A DNA stretch of 64,000 bases from Nannochloris sp. 'desiccata' (taxonomy: Eukaryota; Chlorophyta; Trebouxiophyceae; Chlorellales; Chlorellaceae). Positions 20,837 through 31,808 of this stretch are shown one piece after another (position 1 is the stretch's first letter; every line of letters starts with the position of its first letter). Made by a program: the position numbers and the translations under genes. The notes under the pieces are model-generated. The model saw nothing but the letters and a program-made list of their open reading frames with translations. It was not told the DNA's origin and searched no databases. The stretch covers positions 868,001-932,000 of the forward strand of contig JAGTXX020000006.1 of the NCBI GenBank assembly GCA_019044685.2, given 5' to 3'.

Positions 20837-23800
20837 ATGGGTGAATCTCTAGCAGCCCACTGCACTGCGATAAACGACTTTAAGGAATTCCTTGGCGAGG
20901 ATTCTATTTCTAAACTACTCAGCAATGATTGCATTGTCGGCTTCTCACTAGAAACAAGCAGAAAACTTCATTTTGTCTACCAAGCTGATGGCTCGACGTA
21001 TCCACATGCTCCCGCTCTTTGCTCTGCACCAACCAAGAGACCTTGAATCTAGAATCACTGAACGCAAAGCTATCACGAGGAGGGAGTCTAGGTAAAGCTC
21101 TATCACTGCTAGGACGACAGCTTGATGTTGATTTAGATTGGGCTCTTGAAGCTATAAATGAAAAGAATGACGAGGACGAAAACTGCAATGGCGGTGATGA
21201 TAAATCTGATGGTGTTAACGATTCTGATGATGATGATTACGAGGATACGAGCGAAAACGACTGTGTGTCTGATCAGGACGTCGATACCTTACGTGAATGG
21301 TCTAGAAAAATGCTCCATTTAGAAGCTATAGAACAACAAAAAGCCAGAGATGCTACAAAAGATAAGACCTCAGCAGCGGGTATGGAGCATTCTGTGAAAC
21401 AAATTTTTGATACAAAAGCTGCTTTCCGTAGACTTTTAAACGAATTAGAAGAGATCTTTAAAGCGCCAGATATTCATCTTATGGTAGATGCTCCTGGACC
21501 TGAGGGCCTCTTCCAATGGGAAGTCTATCTAGCTGGCTTCAGTACCGAAAAAAGTGATCTCGCTACAGACCTTTACCAGACTGGCCGTCATTTTGGCCTT
21601 TCGAGCGTGCACTTACAAATCACATTCAAGCGTGGTTTACACCCGTTTTATCCTCCATCTATACAAGTGCTCTCTCCGAGGTTTGTAGGCCCTGTTCTAG
21701 GCGCTGTATCCTGTTTCCCAATGCTCCACCCACAAAATTGGGACCCGATCGCGTCGGCAAAGGATATTATACTCAACATAAAAGACTTTTTAGAGGTAGG
21801 CTTTTTGTTGTTTCAGTAATTTGCTATATGGTGTAGTGTTTGCACTGATTTGTAGTACCATGCTGCCTTCTCTTCCCCCGCAAAACATCTAAAAAACGGA
21901 AATAAATATAAAAATGCAAATTTTCTATTAAATTTCCCCTTTTGCAGGAGAACGCTAGAGTGAACTTGGAAAGTTCGACACAAAATTACCACCAAACAGA
22001 GCTTTCAGTGAGTAGACTTTCTGCATTAACAGGTATACAACCAGTAGATCCTGCTGTATCTCCTGATAGTATTTATTCGTGCGATCCTCATCGCATGCAA
22101 ATTATCTGTGGTGGTTACTCCAACAACCCCGCTACCGGGAATATTAAAGAAAGACAGCCGCCGCCGGTTTCAGTAAAAACCGAAGTCCATTTTGATAAAA
22201 ATACCTATGAATATCCATCTGCATCTAGTAAAAAGCTCCGTGCTGGTTTTTATCCACCACCGATGAGCAGTGCTCCTGCTCCCACTGTTGCACCTCCTAC
22301 TCTAGAAACCGAAGAAGGATTAGAAGCAGCCACGACAGAGCCTGAAAAACCTGAACAACTGTCAAGATCAACAGAAAATGAGGATGTTCCTGTTGCATGG
22401 AACAAGGGTGTAGGGTACGGTTCTGGTACGAATAGTAAAAATAAAAATAAGCAAGTGTGGGATGCCAAACGGGCAGAGGCTCTTCAAGATGCACGTGATG
22501 CTGAGCTGTACCAAGTGCTTTCTTCCATTGCTGAAGCAGCGAAGAAAGCTTTTATTTATACTAACAATTTAGAAGCAGAAATGAAAGAATCAATGAAAAT
22601 AGACGAAAGTCTTCCACAGTATGATAGAGGTGAACAGTGTATCGTAATTGCAGCACTGATAACTGGATGTTTGGTTCCATTTTTAATTAAGGAATTGTTT
22701 TCTGCTGGTTTTCAAGGCATGGCATCACGACCAGCATACTACCGTGCATTATTAGAGTGCGTGCATGTTCTCTGCCTTCATCCTGAGACAGCACCCATGC
22801 TGTGCTGGCATGCTGAGGACGATTTGAAATCTCTTGCGACAGCTGTTTCGAGTTTGAAAATGCAAGTGTCAACTTTTCTTCGAGCTTTAGGTGATCAACC
22901 GACAACATCAGAGCCTGAAGATGATTATACACTCGCAACATTGGTGCTTAATGTCGCAAAACAGATAGCAGAAACGATGGATGCTTCAGCTGTAGCACCC
23001 TCTGCTGCTGCTGCTGCTGCTGTTACCGATGGTGCTGGTCCTAGCAAAACTATTACTATTACTACCACGGATGTTAATATGGCACCAGCATTGACCTCTG
23101 AAGAAGAATCTGAGGCTCATTACGTCTCTATTATGTCTCCTTTCAAAGTCGCTCTTGTTCCCGGCATCGCAATCAACCACCTCTACAAAGCAGAAGCATC
23201 AATGGAACCCACCGTAGCCTCACGACACCGTGCTCGTCGTGTAGCAAGTGAACTTGCCTCTTTAGAATCTGATCTGCCTATCAATGCATCGTCTTCGGTG
23301 TTTGTTTGTGCAGACGAACAGCAGACCGTGCTCTGGAAGGCCCTCATAACAGGTCCGAAAGGTAAGTAGTGATTAAAAAACTATAGTTGCACGTATGTGC
23401 CGCACAGTGCAAAACACATATTTAGTACCATTCTGGCTTGTATTGTTTCAACTGATTTTCCTTTTGTTAATAATGATAAAACCAATATTTGTAGGTACCC
23501 CGTATGAATCTGGCTGCTTTCTTTTTGATATTTACTTCACGTCATCATACCCGGTCAAAGCACCCAGCGTAAAATTGCGTACTACAGGCGGAGGGACCGT
23601 CAGATTGAACCCAAATTTATACAATACTGGCAAAGTATGCCTTAGTTTGCTTGGTACGTGGAGTGGAGAGCAGGGAGAAAGCTGGTCAGCAGAGTATTCG
23701 TCAATTTTGCAAGTTTTAATTTCAATTCAGAGTTTGATATTTGTTGATCAGCCGTTTTATAACGAGCCTGGGTATGAATCATGGCCAGACGAGAATGCTA

Positions 23801-24051
23801 GTAATACGTATAGTGCTAATATCATGGCTCATACGGTGAAGTGGGCCATGCTGGATCAGCTGCAATCACCTCCCGAGTATTTTGCCGAGGCTATTAAATC
23901 CCATTTTAGAGAGCGTGGTGAGGTGGTTTTAGCTACTGTGAAACGCTGGGAGAACTGGTGTACGGAGATCGGAGCGGGAACTTCAGCGGCAGTAATAAAG
24001 GAAATGTTGCCAGAGCTGGAGAATGAAATTTCAAAGCTGAAAGTTGCTTGA
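20837..24051 (+). CDS. Two-domain E2 ubiquitin-conjugating protein (UBE2Q-like plus BIRC6-like UBC), with an apparent frameshift
   Basis: Exons 20837..21795, 21948..23361 and 23495..24051, about 976 aa if one -1 shift is allowed. The first part (MGESLAAHCTAINDFKEF ... GSTYPHAPALCS) and the next frame from about 21019 (LNLESLNAKLSRGGSLGKAL) together match the N-terminal layout of UBE2Q, but need a -1 shift between about 21008 and 21040; no intron fits there. An acidic linker precedes a UBE2Q-type UBC fold (LQITFKRGLHPFYPPSIQVL, with a Cys in GAVSCFPMLHPQNW). The third exon gives a BIRC6/BRUCE-class UBC domain: TPYESGCFLFDIYF, RLNPNLYNTGKVCLSLLGTW with the catalytic Cys after GKV, and FYNEPGYES. 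The start lies 191 bp right of the MULE, so the transposon now sits in its promoter region. Confidence 0.75.
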
Positions 24052-24452
24052 AGAGAAATGTCCGAGGCAGAGAAAAGAAGAAAGGGCCATGAAATCTCGG
24101 TCCATATTACAAATAGGCATTAAACGTCTCTAGACACCTACACACCGACTCTTGCGCACAATCCAGCAATGGTGGGCGAGCGAGGTCTACGTGCTAAGAA
24201 ACAGAAAAAGTTCTTTTTTTTAAATTACAGCGGTGGGGCTCAGCGTGGCACAGCACTAAACAATTTTTGTAGTGGATACAAGGCCATCGGATGCGTCAGC
24301 AGAGGTGAATTTAGAACAAAATTCATATGCCGGTATAATGTGTAAAAGATGGAGGTCAAAAGTTTATCAATTTTAGCCTTGAATAAAAATGTTTTGATCA
24401 GTTTTGAAGACTCAAGTAAAATTATTGGCCGTCTAAGGTTATTATTCACAGT
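24052..24452 (+). other. Spacer between the E2 gene and the EDM2-like gene
   Basis: About 400 bp, same-strand neighbours. Only short ORFs; presumed 3' UTR and promoter. Confidence 0.35.
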
Positions 24453-27104
24453 ATGAACAAAATCTACCAACAACGTAGAAACCTAGAATTGGCACTTGAT
24501 CGGTTCAATTGGGCAGGAAAAGCAAGCGATCATGTTTCACCATCTGCCAATTCTGGACTATTTCAGCGCAAGGAGTCCACCCCCCCTGCTAAAGGCGACC
24601 ACACTGAAGCCAAACTTGCCCAAAATGTGCTCAATGCACCTGGAAACTCAGGCAAACAGCAGCACCAACTACAACTGGTCCCTCCACGGAAACGCTTCAA
24701 GCAAGCCGGGACAGGAAGTGGTGGTCCATTTAAAGGTGCGACTACAACAAACAACATTGCTAAAGGAAATCAGAAATATGGAGGTGGAAATGGCAGGGAT
24801 ACTGGAGGTGGTGCTGGCCCCAATAAACCTAGAAAGGACGCTGCCGGCAGCGGCGGCAACGATGAAAACAACAACAACTACTGTGATGATGGGGACGATA
24901 AGGATGATGATCATGATTTCGATCCAGGAGACGAAGACCTGCCTAGAACAGTAGACACCCAGTGCGCACAATGTGATGATGGTGGATTTCTAATCGAATG
25001 CATTGGCAGGTGTCGCCGAGCTTTCCATGTTGGCATAGAACCTGAGGAAGAGGCTGGCGGGGTTGAAGATCTGGAAGACGATGAAGAAACTAAAGAGGGA
25101 GACGTAAAAAGAGGTCATGAATCCTATGCAGAAATAGAATGTAACGTAATTAACATGGCAGAAGACTTGGCAATTGCCTTGGCTACCTCCTCCAGCCAGC
25201 TTGTCTGTCCATCTTGTTTAGCCTACGAACAACGGTGCTCATACTGCGGAAAATTTGACGACGAAGGGAGTAAAGTAAGGCCTTGTCTGGTAGCTTCTTG
25301 CGGTCATTTTTACCATCCAGCATGCATGAAAGAAGCCAAACGGAATATGAAACTTAACAACGCTGCTCGCTCCTTAAAAGAGATGTGTCCTTTGCACTGG
25401 TGCTGTATATGTGGACAACAAGGTGGCAACGACGGCGACCAGAATAATGAATTAGTGCAATGCAGGCGGTGCCCTACAGCCTATCATCGAGGTTGCATCC
25501 CGTCAAGTTGGAACGGGTTGGAAGGAGAGCCACAAAGAGCCTGGATGGCTGATTTCGATCGTGACGGCCATTTATTACCGGGCTGTACTGTAGAAACGTC
25601 AATGCTGTACTGCCAAGCACATGAACTAGATAACGATGGTATTGCTCGACACAAAGTTCCGCTGTTTACGGAAGAGATGAAGAAAGCATGGGCGTTGCAT
25701 TATGCGAAAGAGTTTCCTCATTTGGATTCCTCAAAAAAATTGTTACGGGAGAAGGGGGTGCTTGGACTTGTTAGAGAGTCACCAGCATTGGCGGGGGGAG
25801 CGCTTGGGGCGGCAGGTGGTGGTGGTACGAGATCTATGCGGAATGCTTTGGGAGGTGACACAGCAGGTGTGATACCTTCCTCTACTTCTGCTGTTATTCC
25901 AGAGAGTATTCGTGCATTAGATGCGTCATCAATGCGCGCTACATCTGAAATTGATGCGATCATCGATGCTCGGAAAATGCTCGATGAAGCTAAAAATCAA
26001 ATTGATATAGCAGGTGTTAAATCTGGGATGGTCCAACCGTATCCGTATAGAAATAGATCCAAAAGTACTCTAGATAAGGTAAGCTATTATTTTTACCACT
26101 GCTTTTAGTACATTTATAAGATACTTTCTTTTTAGTTAAATTTTGACTGGCGTTAATTTTTTATTTTTTCATACGTTTTTGCAGGGAGTTCTGGCTAATT
26201 TAGAAGCCACGATGCATTATGTCGACAACAACACATCTAGTGCAGATGATGCTACCCTCACTACGCTTGTTCGCAAGTCTGATATTCAAGCCATTGATGA
26301 GAGTTATCGATTTCTTTCTTATTATATGAGTCCTTATATTTACCCGGCCAATTACTACTCCTTTGGCCGTATTTTCTTGAAAAAAGAGCTCATTAAACAC
26401 GTCGTTGGTCGCTTATCTCATTTATTGCGTACTGGAGATTGTATTGTTGACCTTAATTGTGGCAAAAATGAGTTTATTCCTTTGGTAAAAGAGGTAGCAA
26501 GAAAGGACGGGATTGTGGTGACGGGGCGGGCATTTGATGTTATCGTACCGAAAGATCTAGTGAATTTTGTTAGGAAACCGTGGAAAGCAGTGACACCAGA
26601 GTCAGGTAAGGGAATTGAAGATTAAAAATGGGAAGTTTTTGTTCATATAAATAATAAAAGTATCTTCTAAAATGATTTTTCTTCTACCAACAAGCCGTTT
26701 TCTCAACCAAATTTTAAAATTGTCTCTCTATCCTTCCAGATGATCTCCGCGTTGGAGATCGCTTGGTACTTGGCCTAAAACCTCCGCATGGTAAAGGAAT
26801 CAGGCTTGCTAACGCCTTTATCGAGCATATTTCTACATTTTCAGCTCGAATTATAGTACTTGTGGTTCCTTTGGAGTCGATCATTCCCAAAGGGTATACA
26901 GTGATCCTTGAAGACAGACATATATGCAACGTTCGCGATACTTTCTACGATCCAAGTAGTAATAGATTGTTACTACAAGCAGAGGCGGGTGATCATGTGT
27001 TTAGAGTGTTAGTTAGGTCGGATTTAAAGCATAGTGTTTTTGAGATGAATGGCACCGGAGGAGAAAAATATTGGGAAGAGGTTCCTATCCCTGGTAGACG
27101 TTAA
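24453..27104 (+). CDS. EDM2-like PHD-finger chromatin protein with methyltransferase-like C-terminus
   Basis: Exons 24453..26078, 26185..26605 and 26740..27104; 803 aa. Plant EDM2 reads histone marks and controls heterochromatin-containing introns and transposon silencing. The N-terminal 165 residues are low-complexity (Gly/Asn/Asp-rich). A run of Cys/His fingers follows: CAQCDDGGFLIECIGRCRRAFH (in part) from about residue 170, CSYCGKFDDEGSKVRPCLV and CGHFYHPAC from about 265, then CCICGQQGG ... CRRCPTAYHRGC from about 325. The C-terminal 220 residues match the EDM2 methyltransferase-like domain: YYSFGRIFLKKELIKHVV, GDCIVDLNCGKNEF (SAM-loop-like) and LGLKPPHGKGIRLANAFIEH, the EDM2 counterpart of the NPPF-type motif with N changed to K. 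Methyl transfer is therefore doubtful, as in plants. Confidence 0.82.
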
Positions 27105-27669
27105 AGGAAAGCTCGATGTTTTAGTATATTAGTGTTCATATTTGTATACAGATGTAATGATGAGGTTGTAAGTGTACATTTGCGGCATATAATGTAGTCA
27201 GTTGCGATCGACATCGTCACTCGATGGACGACGAGGGGTGAGCTGGTTGTGACTTGGTAGTGGACAGCTGGGAGCAGCAGGGCCCCTCTAGCACCCAAAC
27301 CCATTATGTATTGGTTGCATGTAGCCTAAATTTGTGTTCATCAGGTTAGAAATAGGGTTGTTCAGGGTCTTTCTCGGGGAGTCCTTGCTTTCCTAAATGT
27401 CTCCACACACTGTGACAGTTACTTTGCCCAATTAAATGAGCTCACGCACCACAATTGGACACCATTATATAATCATACATATTTTAACTATTTGATAAAT
27501 TGAGACAGCGCCCAGTGCACTGAGTCAAAAAGTTTCCCAATCTCGACAATAAGAGAGTTTCATGGCGGCCAGCCACTAAATATCGATTACATATTAAAGA
27601 ACGCCGTCAATGGCTAGATTGTATTAACTTAGATATATACGAGCAACCAGAGAAATTATAAGGCGGCAT
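27105..27669 (+). other. Spacer upstream of the mTERF gene
   Basis: 565 bp with no convincing ORF; an AT-rich promoter-like stretch precedes the mTERF start. No tRNA-like cloverleaf found by eye. Confidence 0.35.
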
Positions 27670-29373
27670 ATGATTCCGCAAAATCTCACCGGGCGGCCAG
27701 GTGTGCTTCCCAGTCCCGATTTGCGCACGCTTCAAGCTAGGACGACGTTTTCAGTGCGCTGCCAAGCTATTCCCTCTACGCAAGGAGGAGATGGAGCCAC
27801 ACCGAAGCCTCGCAGCCAACCTAAAGTTATGCCTCAATTGAAGGTGCCTACGAGCAAAGAATTAGAACGCATGCGCCAATTTAGGCAGCAGCAGCAATTT
27901 AGACAACAGCAGAAATTTAGACAAATGCAACGAACCAACCCATCACCGCCAGAACCCGATCAGCCAGTGAAACAGACTGCTCAGCCTAAATCTCAACCTC
28001 AGACAACGCCCAGTTCACAAAAGGCCAAGGCAAGGCCTCCCCTTCCTCAGCAGCCTTTGAATGACGGTCTCTCCCCTGAAGAATTCCGTCGATTAGCAGA
28101 TGCATGTGAATTAGAAGAAAGCTGGCGTCCTCAGGTCGGTCTTTTAGCCCAACTCGGCCTCAAACCGGCAGATTTTACCCGACTGGTTGACACCCGCCCT
28201 GAACTTTTTCAAACCGGAGTAGCCACAATGCGGAAGAAACTACAGTTTTTAAGAGATGCAGTAGGTCTTAGCCAAGAGGAATTAGCCAAGGTTATTGTCA
28301 AATGTCCTAGGATATTAGAATACCGGTCAGAAGAGACAATCCGACCTAGATTAGAATTTCTAGAAAAAGCCGGGGTTGCAGAATCAGATATTGCCAAAGT
28401 TGTCATCCGTGCCCCCATGATAATGGCTCTTAGTTTATCTGAAACATTAGAGCCTCGTGCTGCATTTCTACGAAAGGAGGTTGGACTTCCCCAGGGAAAA
28501 GGTGGACTTGGTAAATTAATTGCTCGCCATCCTCAAATCTTAACATGTTCGGAGGAAATGATGAGACAGCGTACTGAATATTTGAAAACTGATTGTGGCC
28601 TTGCCGCCAATGAAATAGCCCGTGCAGTCCTCGCTCACCCTCAGGTATTGCATTATAAAATCGATTCCATGAAAGAACGAGTGGATTACCTGCAAAGGTC
28701 CGTTGGAATGACCGAAAAACAGGTCGCGTGTGCTATTGCGAGATTCCCTCAAATTTTCTCTCTCGCTATTGCGAGCAACATGGCTCCTAAATGGCGCTAT
28801 TTAGTCGAGCACTTAGGTGGAGACATTAATGCTTTATGCGCCTACCCTGGGTATTTCTCATTATCACTGGCAAATAGGATTATTCCGAGACATAAATATC
28901 TTCAATTACAACGTGGCGATGAAAATGCCCCGATGCCGTTCCCGCTTGGTTTATTGAAAATAACTGATAAAAAGTTTGCGACAGAGGTTGCTGGCACAAC
29001 GTTGCTTGAATATGAAGAGTTCAAGGAACACTTGTTGCAGAGAAATGCAGCTGAAGCTGCGTTTGCTACGAGTGATGACGAAGAAACTGAAGATGAAGAA
29101 AAAGAAAGGAGCAGCAGCAGCACCGTCAGCATCGCCCCCAATGTTGCCGGCAGGGAAATTATTATTGATCACAAAGATAGGGATGCTGATGCTGAGGAAA
29201 CTAGCGATGATGCGGATAGTTGGGGGGTTCTCCCAGCTAGTACTGTACGCCAAGCATCCTCAAATGGTGCTCCTGGAGGACTCTTAGGCGGTAGATTGTA
29301 TCAAGGGGGACAGCGTAATGGGCTCTCTCTTGGGACGAACAGCCAGCTTGTTCGTAGAGCACACCCTCAGTAG
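27670..29373 (+). CDS. mTERF-family organellar transcription/RNA factor, probably plastid
   Basis: Single exon, 567 aa. N-terminal 35-40 residues are basic and hydroxylated without acids until the DGA turn, consistent with an organelle transit peptide (plastid favoured, mitochondrion possible). A Gln/Pro-rich linker follows (RQFRQQQQFRQQQKFRQM). From about residue 135 there are seven or eight repeats of the mTERF helical motif: lengths near 35 residues, each with a proline-containing start such as RPELFQTGVATMRKKLQFL, CPRILEYRSEETIRPRLEFL, HPQILTCSEEMMRQRTEYL, HPQVLHYKIDSMKERVDYL and RFPQIFSLAIASNMAPKWRY. The closing block YPGYFSLSLANRIIPRHKYL is typical of the family end. The C-terminal 120 residues are acidic and Ser-rich. 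Confidence 0.9.
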   Translation: MIPQNLTGRPGVLPSPDLRTLQARTTFSVRCQAIPSTQGGDGATPKPRSQPKVMPQLKVPTSKELERMRQFRQQQQFRQQQKFRQMQRTNPSPPEPDQPVKQTAQPKSQPQTTPSSQKAKARPPLPQQPLNDGLSPEEFRRLADACELEESWRPQVGLLAQLGLKPADFTRLVDTRPELFQTGVATMRKKLQFLRDAVGLSQEELAKVIVKCPRILEYRSEETIRPRLEFLEKAGVAESDIAKVVIRAPMIMALSLSETLEPRAAFLRKEVGLPQGKGGLGKLIARHPQILTCSEEMMRQRTEYLKTDCGLAANEIARAVLAHPQVLHYKIDSMKERVDYLQRSVGMTEKQVACAIARFPQIFSLAIASNMAPKWRYLVEHLGGDINALCAYPGYFSLSLANRIIPRHKYLQLQRGDENAPMPFPLGLLKITDKKFATEVAGTTLLEYEEFKEHLLQRNAAEAAFATSDDEETEDEEKERSSSSTVSIAPNVAGREIIIDHKDRDADAEETSDDADSWGVLPASTVRQASSNGAPGGLLGGRLYQGGQRNGLSLGTNSQLVRRAHPQ

Positions 29374-29715
29374 ATTGCAAAAACTCTATACTAGTTTTTC
29401 TATATTAGAAAAACATTGATTTTGAATAAATATAAATAAAATTTTACAGCTTTATACTGTTTGTATAGAGCTCTGCAGAATTGAGACCCCCCTCCGGATG
29501 CAGCATCTCAAACAACAACTGTTCTCTCTTTCTAAAATTTTACACCAAATTTTACTTATATTTTCAAAATTTTTTCTCTTTCGGTTGAAATGTATTTTTT
29601 ATTGATACTGTCATAAACAACAAAGTTCTATTGTTACATCATAGAGTCAAGCACCAGCTAAATTATCTCGTAATCTATCCATCCGACAAGATTTATAGCA
29701 ATTATTGGATTGGTT
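29374..29715. other. Convergent 3' spacer, mTERF/SF3A3
   Basis: 342 bp AT-rich, with A- and T-rich runs suited to two polyadenylation regions. No gene seen. Confidence 0.35.
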
Positions 29716-31272
29716 TTAAAGCAAGCCTTGTCTCTGCAAATCTGAGTACACTTTCCTATTAAACACATTCCCTTCAGCATCTTCATACTCTTCGTCATCA
29801 TCCGCTTTAAAGCCACCAGCTTCCCTTTGTTGTAACGATTTCCACAACGTCACCGCATCGGTAATTGTCGTCACCTCGAAGAATTGCCTCGTATTTGGGA
29901 TTCCCAGCGCTTTCATGCCAGCCTCGTGACGAGGCTCTCTGAAATGGCGCTCAAAGGCACGACGACCCCAATAACTCGCACCACCGCAAATTTCGCATTT
30001 AAATTCCAAGTTTAAGCCGTGCAATTTGTAAAGCCAATAAGGGATTGGTTTGCCGTCCCAACCAAGAGGCAGTTTTAAAGGATTGTAGATGTACTCATCT
30101 TCTTCGTCATCCTCTCCATCTTCAAGCGGGAGTTCTTCTTCTTCTTCAGCCTCTGCTTCTGCCAGCATTTCTTCGTATGTCTGCGCTTGTCTCTTTTCAA
30201 TGCGCCCAAGAGTATCGGCAATGGTAGCAGAAAGCTGTTCACAAAGATGAGATATTTTAGCTTCAATGAAAGCTACAGCTCGGGTGTTTTTTTCTACACG
30301 AGCACGCTCTTCTGGGGAGAATGCAGCTGCAGGACGGGTTCCTTTAGCAAACAAAGAAGGGTCTATGTTTTCCATTTTTTTGCCTTTTACCGCCAAAAGC
30401 CGCTCTGCTCTTTGTCGCAGAGTGCCTCCGCATTTTAAACCTAATGCTAATAATGCTGCTTTAAGACGATCTGCACCTAGTAACTCCAACTCATCTACTG
30501 AATCAAAGGCGTCTAAATCCAGAGTACCGGCTGCTTTGGCAGCAGCAGCAGCAACAGCATCTCCATCAGCACTAGCCCCTCCAATGCCTTTATCTTCCCA
30601 GCCGTAAACCTCCCCAGCAACCCACTGTGCTGAAAATTCCTCTTCTAAACGCCTATTCTGACGTTCCAGCTGTGCTAAAGGCTGGGAACGTTGGAGGAAA
30701 GACTCCAGATAGGCCAAAAGATTAGAAATATATTGTTTATATTGCACAGTAATTTTTTGAGCGCGCGGTTGAACTGCAGTGAGATGCTCTGGAAGCCCAG
30801 CAACGTAAGCAGAGTAGTCAATAGGTCCCCCAAATTTAGCATTTTGCCACTCTTGATGCAATTCATGGAGATCTAAAAATCTGCCCATGCCTTCCTCACC
30901 GCTAAACGCCAGGTGTGGTTCTGAACCCAATAACGCTGCTCCATTTTCTGGGCCTGTGACTTCATCTGCCCCACCAAATCTTTTATGGTAGTCCCGTGTA
31001 TATTTTAGACGATCGTAAAAGTTGGAAAATACGTCGTCTCCACGCAAAGAGGCAATCTCTTGCTTGCGGGCGCCATTTGCATCTTCATAAATACCAGCCA
31101 AGCCTTTGGCACGCTGTTGCAGCATATCCAACATGTGTCTGACTCTGTAGCCTTGCATTAGCTTCTCTTTGTGGGTTCTGGTTTCGCGTTTGAACTCGTC
31201 TACGATGAGCCGTTCTAATCGCTCCATGTCCTCGTGCTGTTGGCGAGTTTCTTCTAAAAGAGTGCTTGCCAT
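29716..31272 (-). CDS. SF3A3: Splicing factor 3A subunit 3 (SF3A3/Prp9/SAP61)
   Basis: Single exon, 518 aa (human 501). Component of the U2 snRNP SF3a complex needed for prespliceosome assembly. N-terminus [20 protein letters not shown] and the block [20 protein letters not shown] are diagnostic. A middle segment ([20 protein letters not shown]) forms the SAP-like helix pair seen in the family. An acidic stretch [20 protein letters not shown] precedes the conserved [20 protein letters not shown], and the matrin-type C2H2 zinc finger follows ([20 protein letters not shown], about residues 424-450). Convergent with mTERF, divergent from the membrane-protein gene at 31809. Confidence 0.95.
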   Translation of the reverse strand: MASTLLEETRQQHEDMERLERLIVDEFKRETRTHKEKLMQGYRVRHMLDMLQQRAKGLAGIYEDANGARKQEIASLRGDDVFSNFYDRLKYTRDYHKRFGGADEVTGPENGAALLGSEPHLAFSGEEGMGRFLDLHELHQEWQNAKFGGPIDYSAYVAGLPEHLTAVQPRAQKITVQYKQYISNLLAYLESFLQRSQPLAQLERQNRRLEEEFSAQWVAGEVYGWEDKGIGGASADGDAVAAAAAKAAGTLDLDAFDSVDELELLGADRLKAALLALGLKCGGTLRQRAERLLAVKGKKMENIDPSLFAKGTRPAAAFSPEERARVEKNTRAVAFIEAKISHLCEQLSATIADTLGRIEKRQAQTYEEMLAEAEAEEEEELPLEDGEDDEEDEYIYNPLKLPLGWDGKPIPYWLYKLHGLNLEFKCEICGGASYWGRRAFERHFREPRHEAGMKALGIPNTRQFFEVTTITDAVTLWKSLQQREAGGFKADDDEEYEDAEGNVFNRKVYSDLQRQGLL

Positions 31273-31808
31273 CGTGTTCAGAAGATTTTACTCGATCTAA
31301 AAATCTGGGTTAATTATTTTAAAAGCCCGTTGAAAGGTTTGCTCGTTTCAATCACAAGTTTAATTCTAAGCAAATGCACTGACCACGTATTAAATGTCGA
31401 GCTGCACTCTGAATATCGATTATCAAAATACAATGAAGTACAAAAAAACACTTTGTTTGATTGGCAGGAGTTGAATTTTGAATGGGTTAGCCAAGCTCGG
31501 CAAAAAGTTTTCAAGGTTCCACAAAACTCAGGCGCGTTCTTTCGCGCTGCTCAAGATAAACGCTAAAGAACCCTTAATCCCATTTATCGTATCTAGTTGC
31601 ATTATAGAGTACCGACAGGGCTTTGCTCATCCATCTTTGTGCGAGTTTATAGAGGGATTCAAACTGTGAACGTGTTCACAGGTTGTTTAACCTCAATTAT
31701 CGCACTTTTCAGCGTTCATGGCAAACAAGCATTCACACTGCCTTTAGATAGGACAGTCAACAGCGGCTGTCTTGTTGCAGCCCCGTTTTCTAGCAAGGTT
31801 TTGAGGCA
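31273..31808. promoter_or_regulatory. Divergent spacer SF3A3/type I membrane protein
   Basis: 536 bp between divergent starts. Several overlapping short ORFs (31330..31812) without recognisable features. Presumed promoters. Confidence 0.35.
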
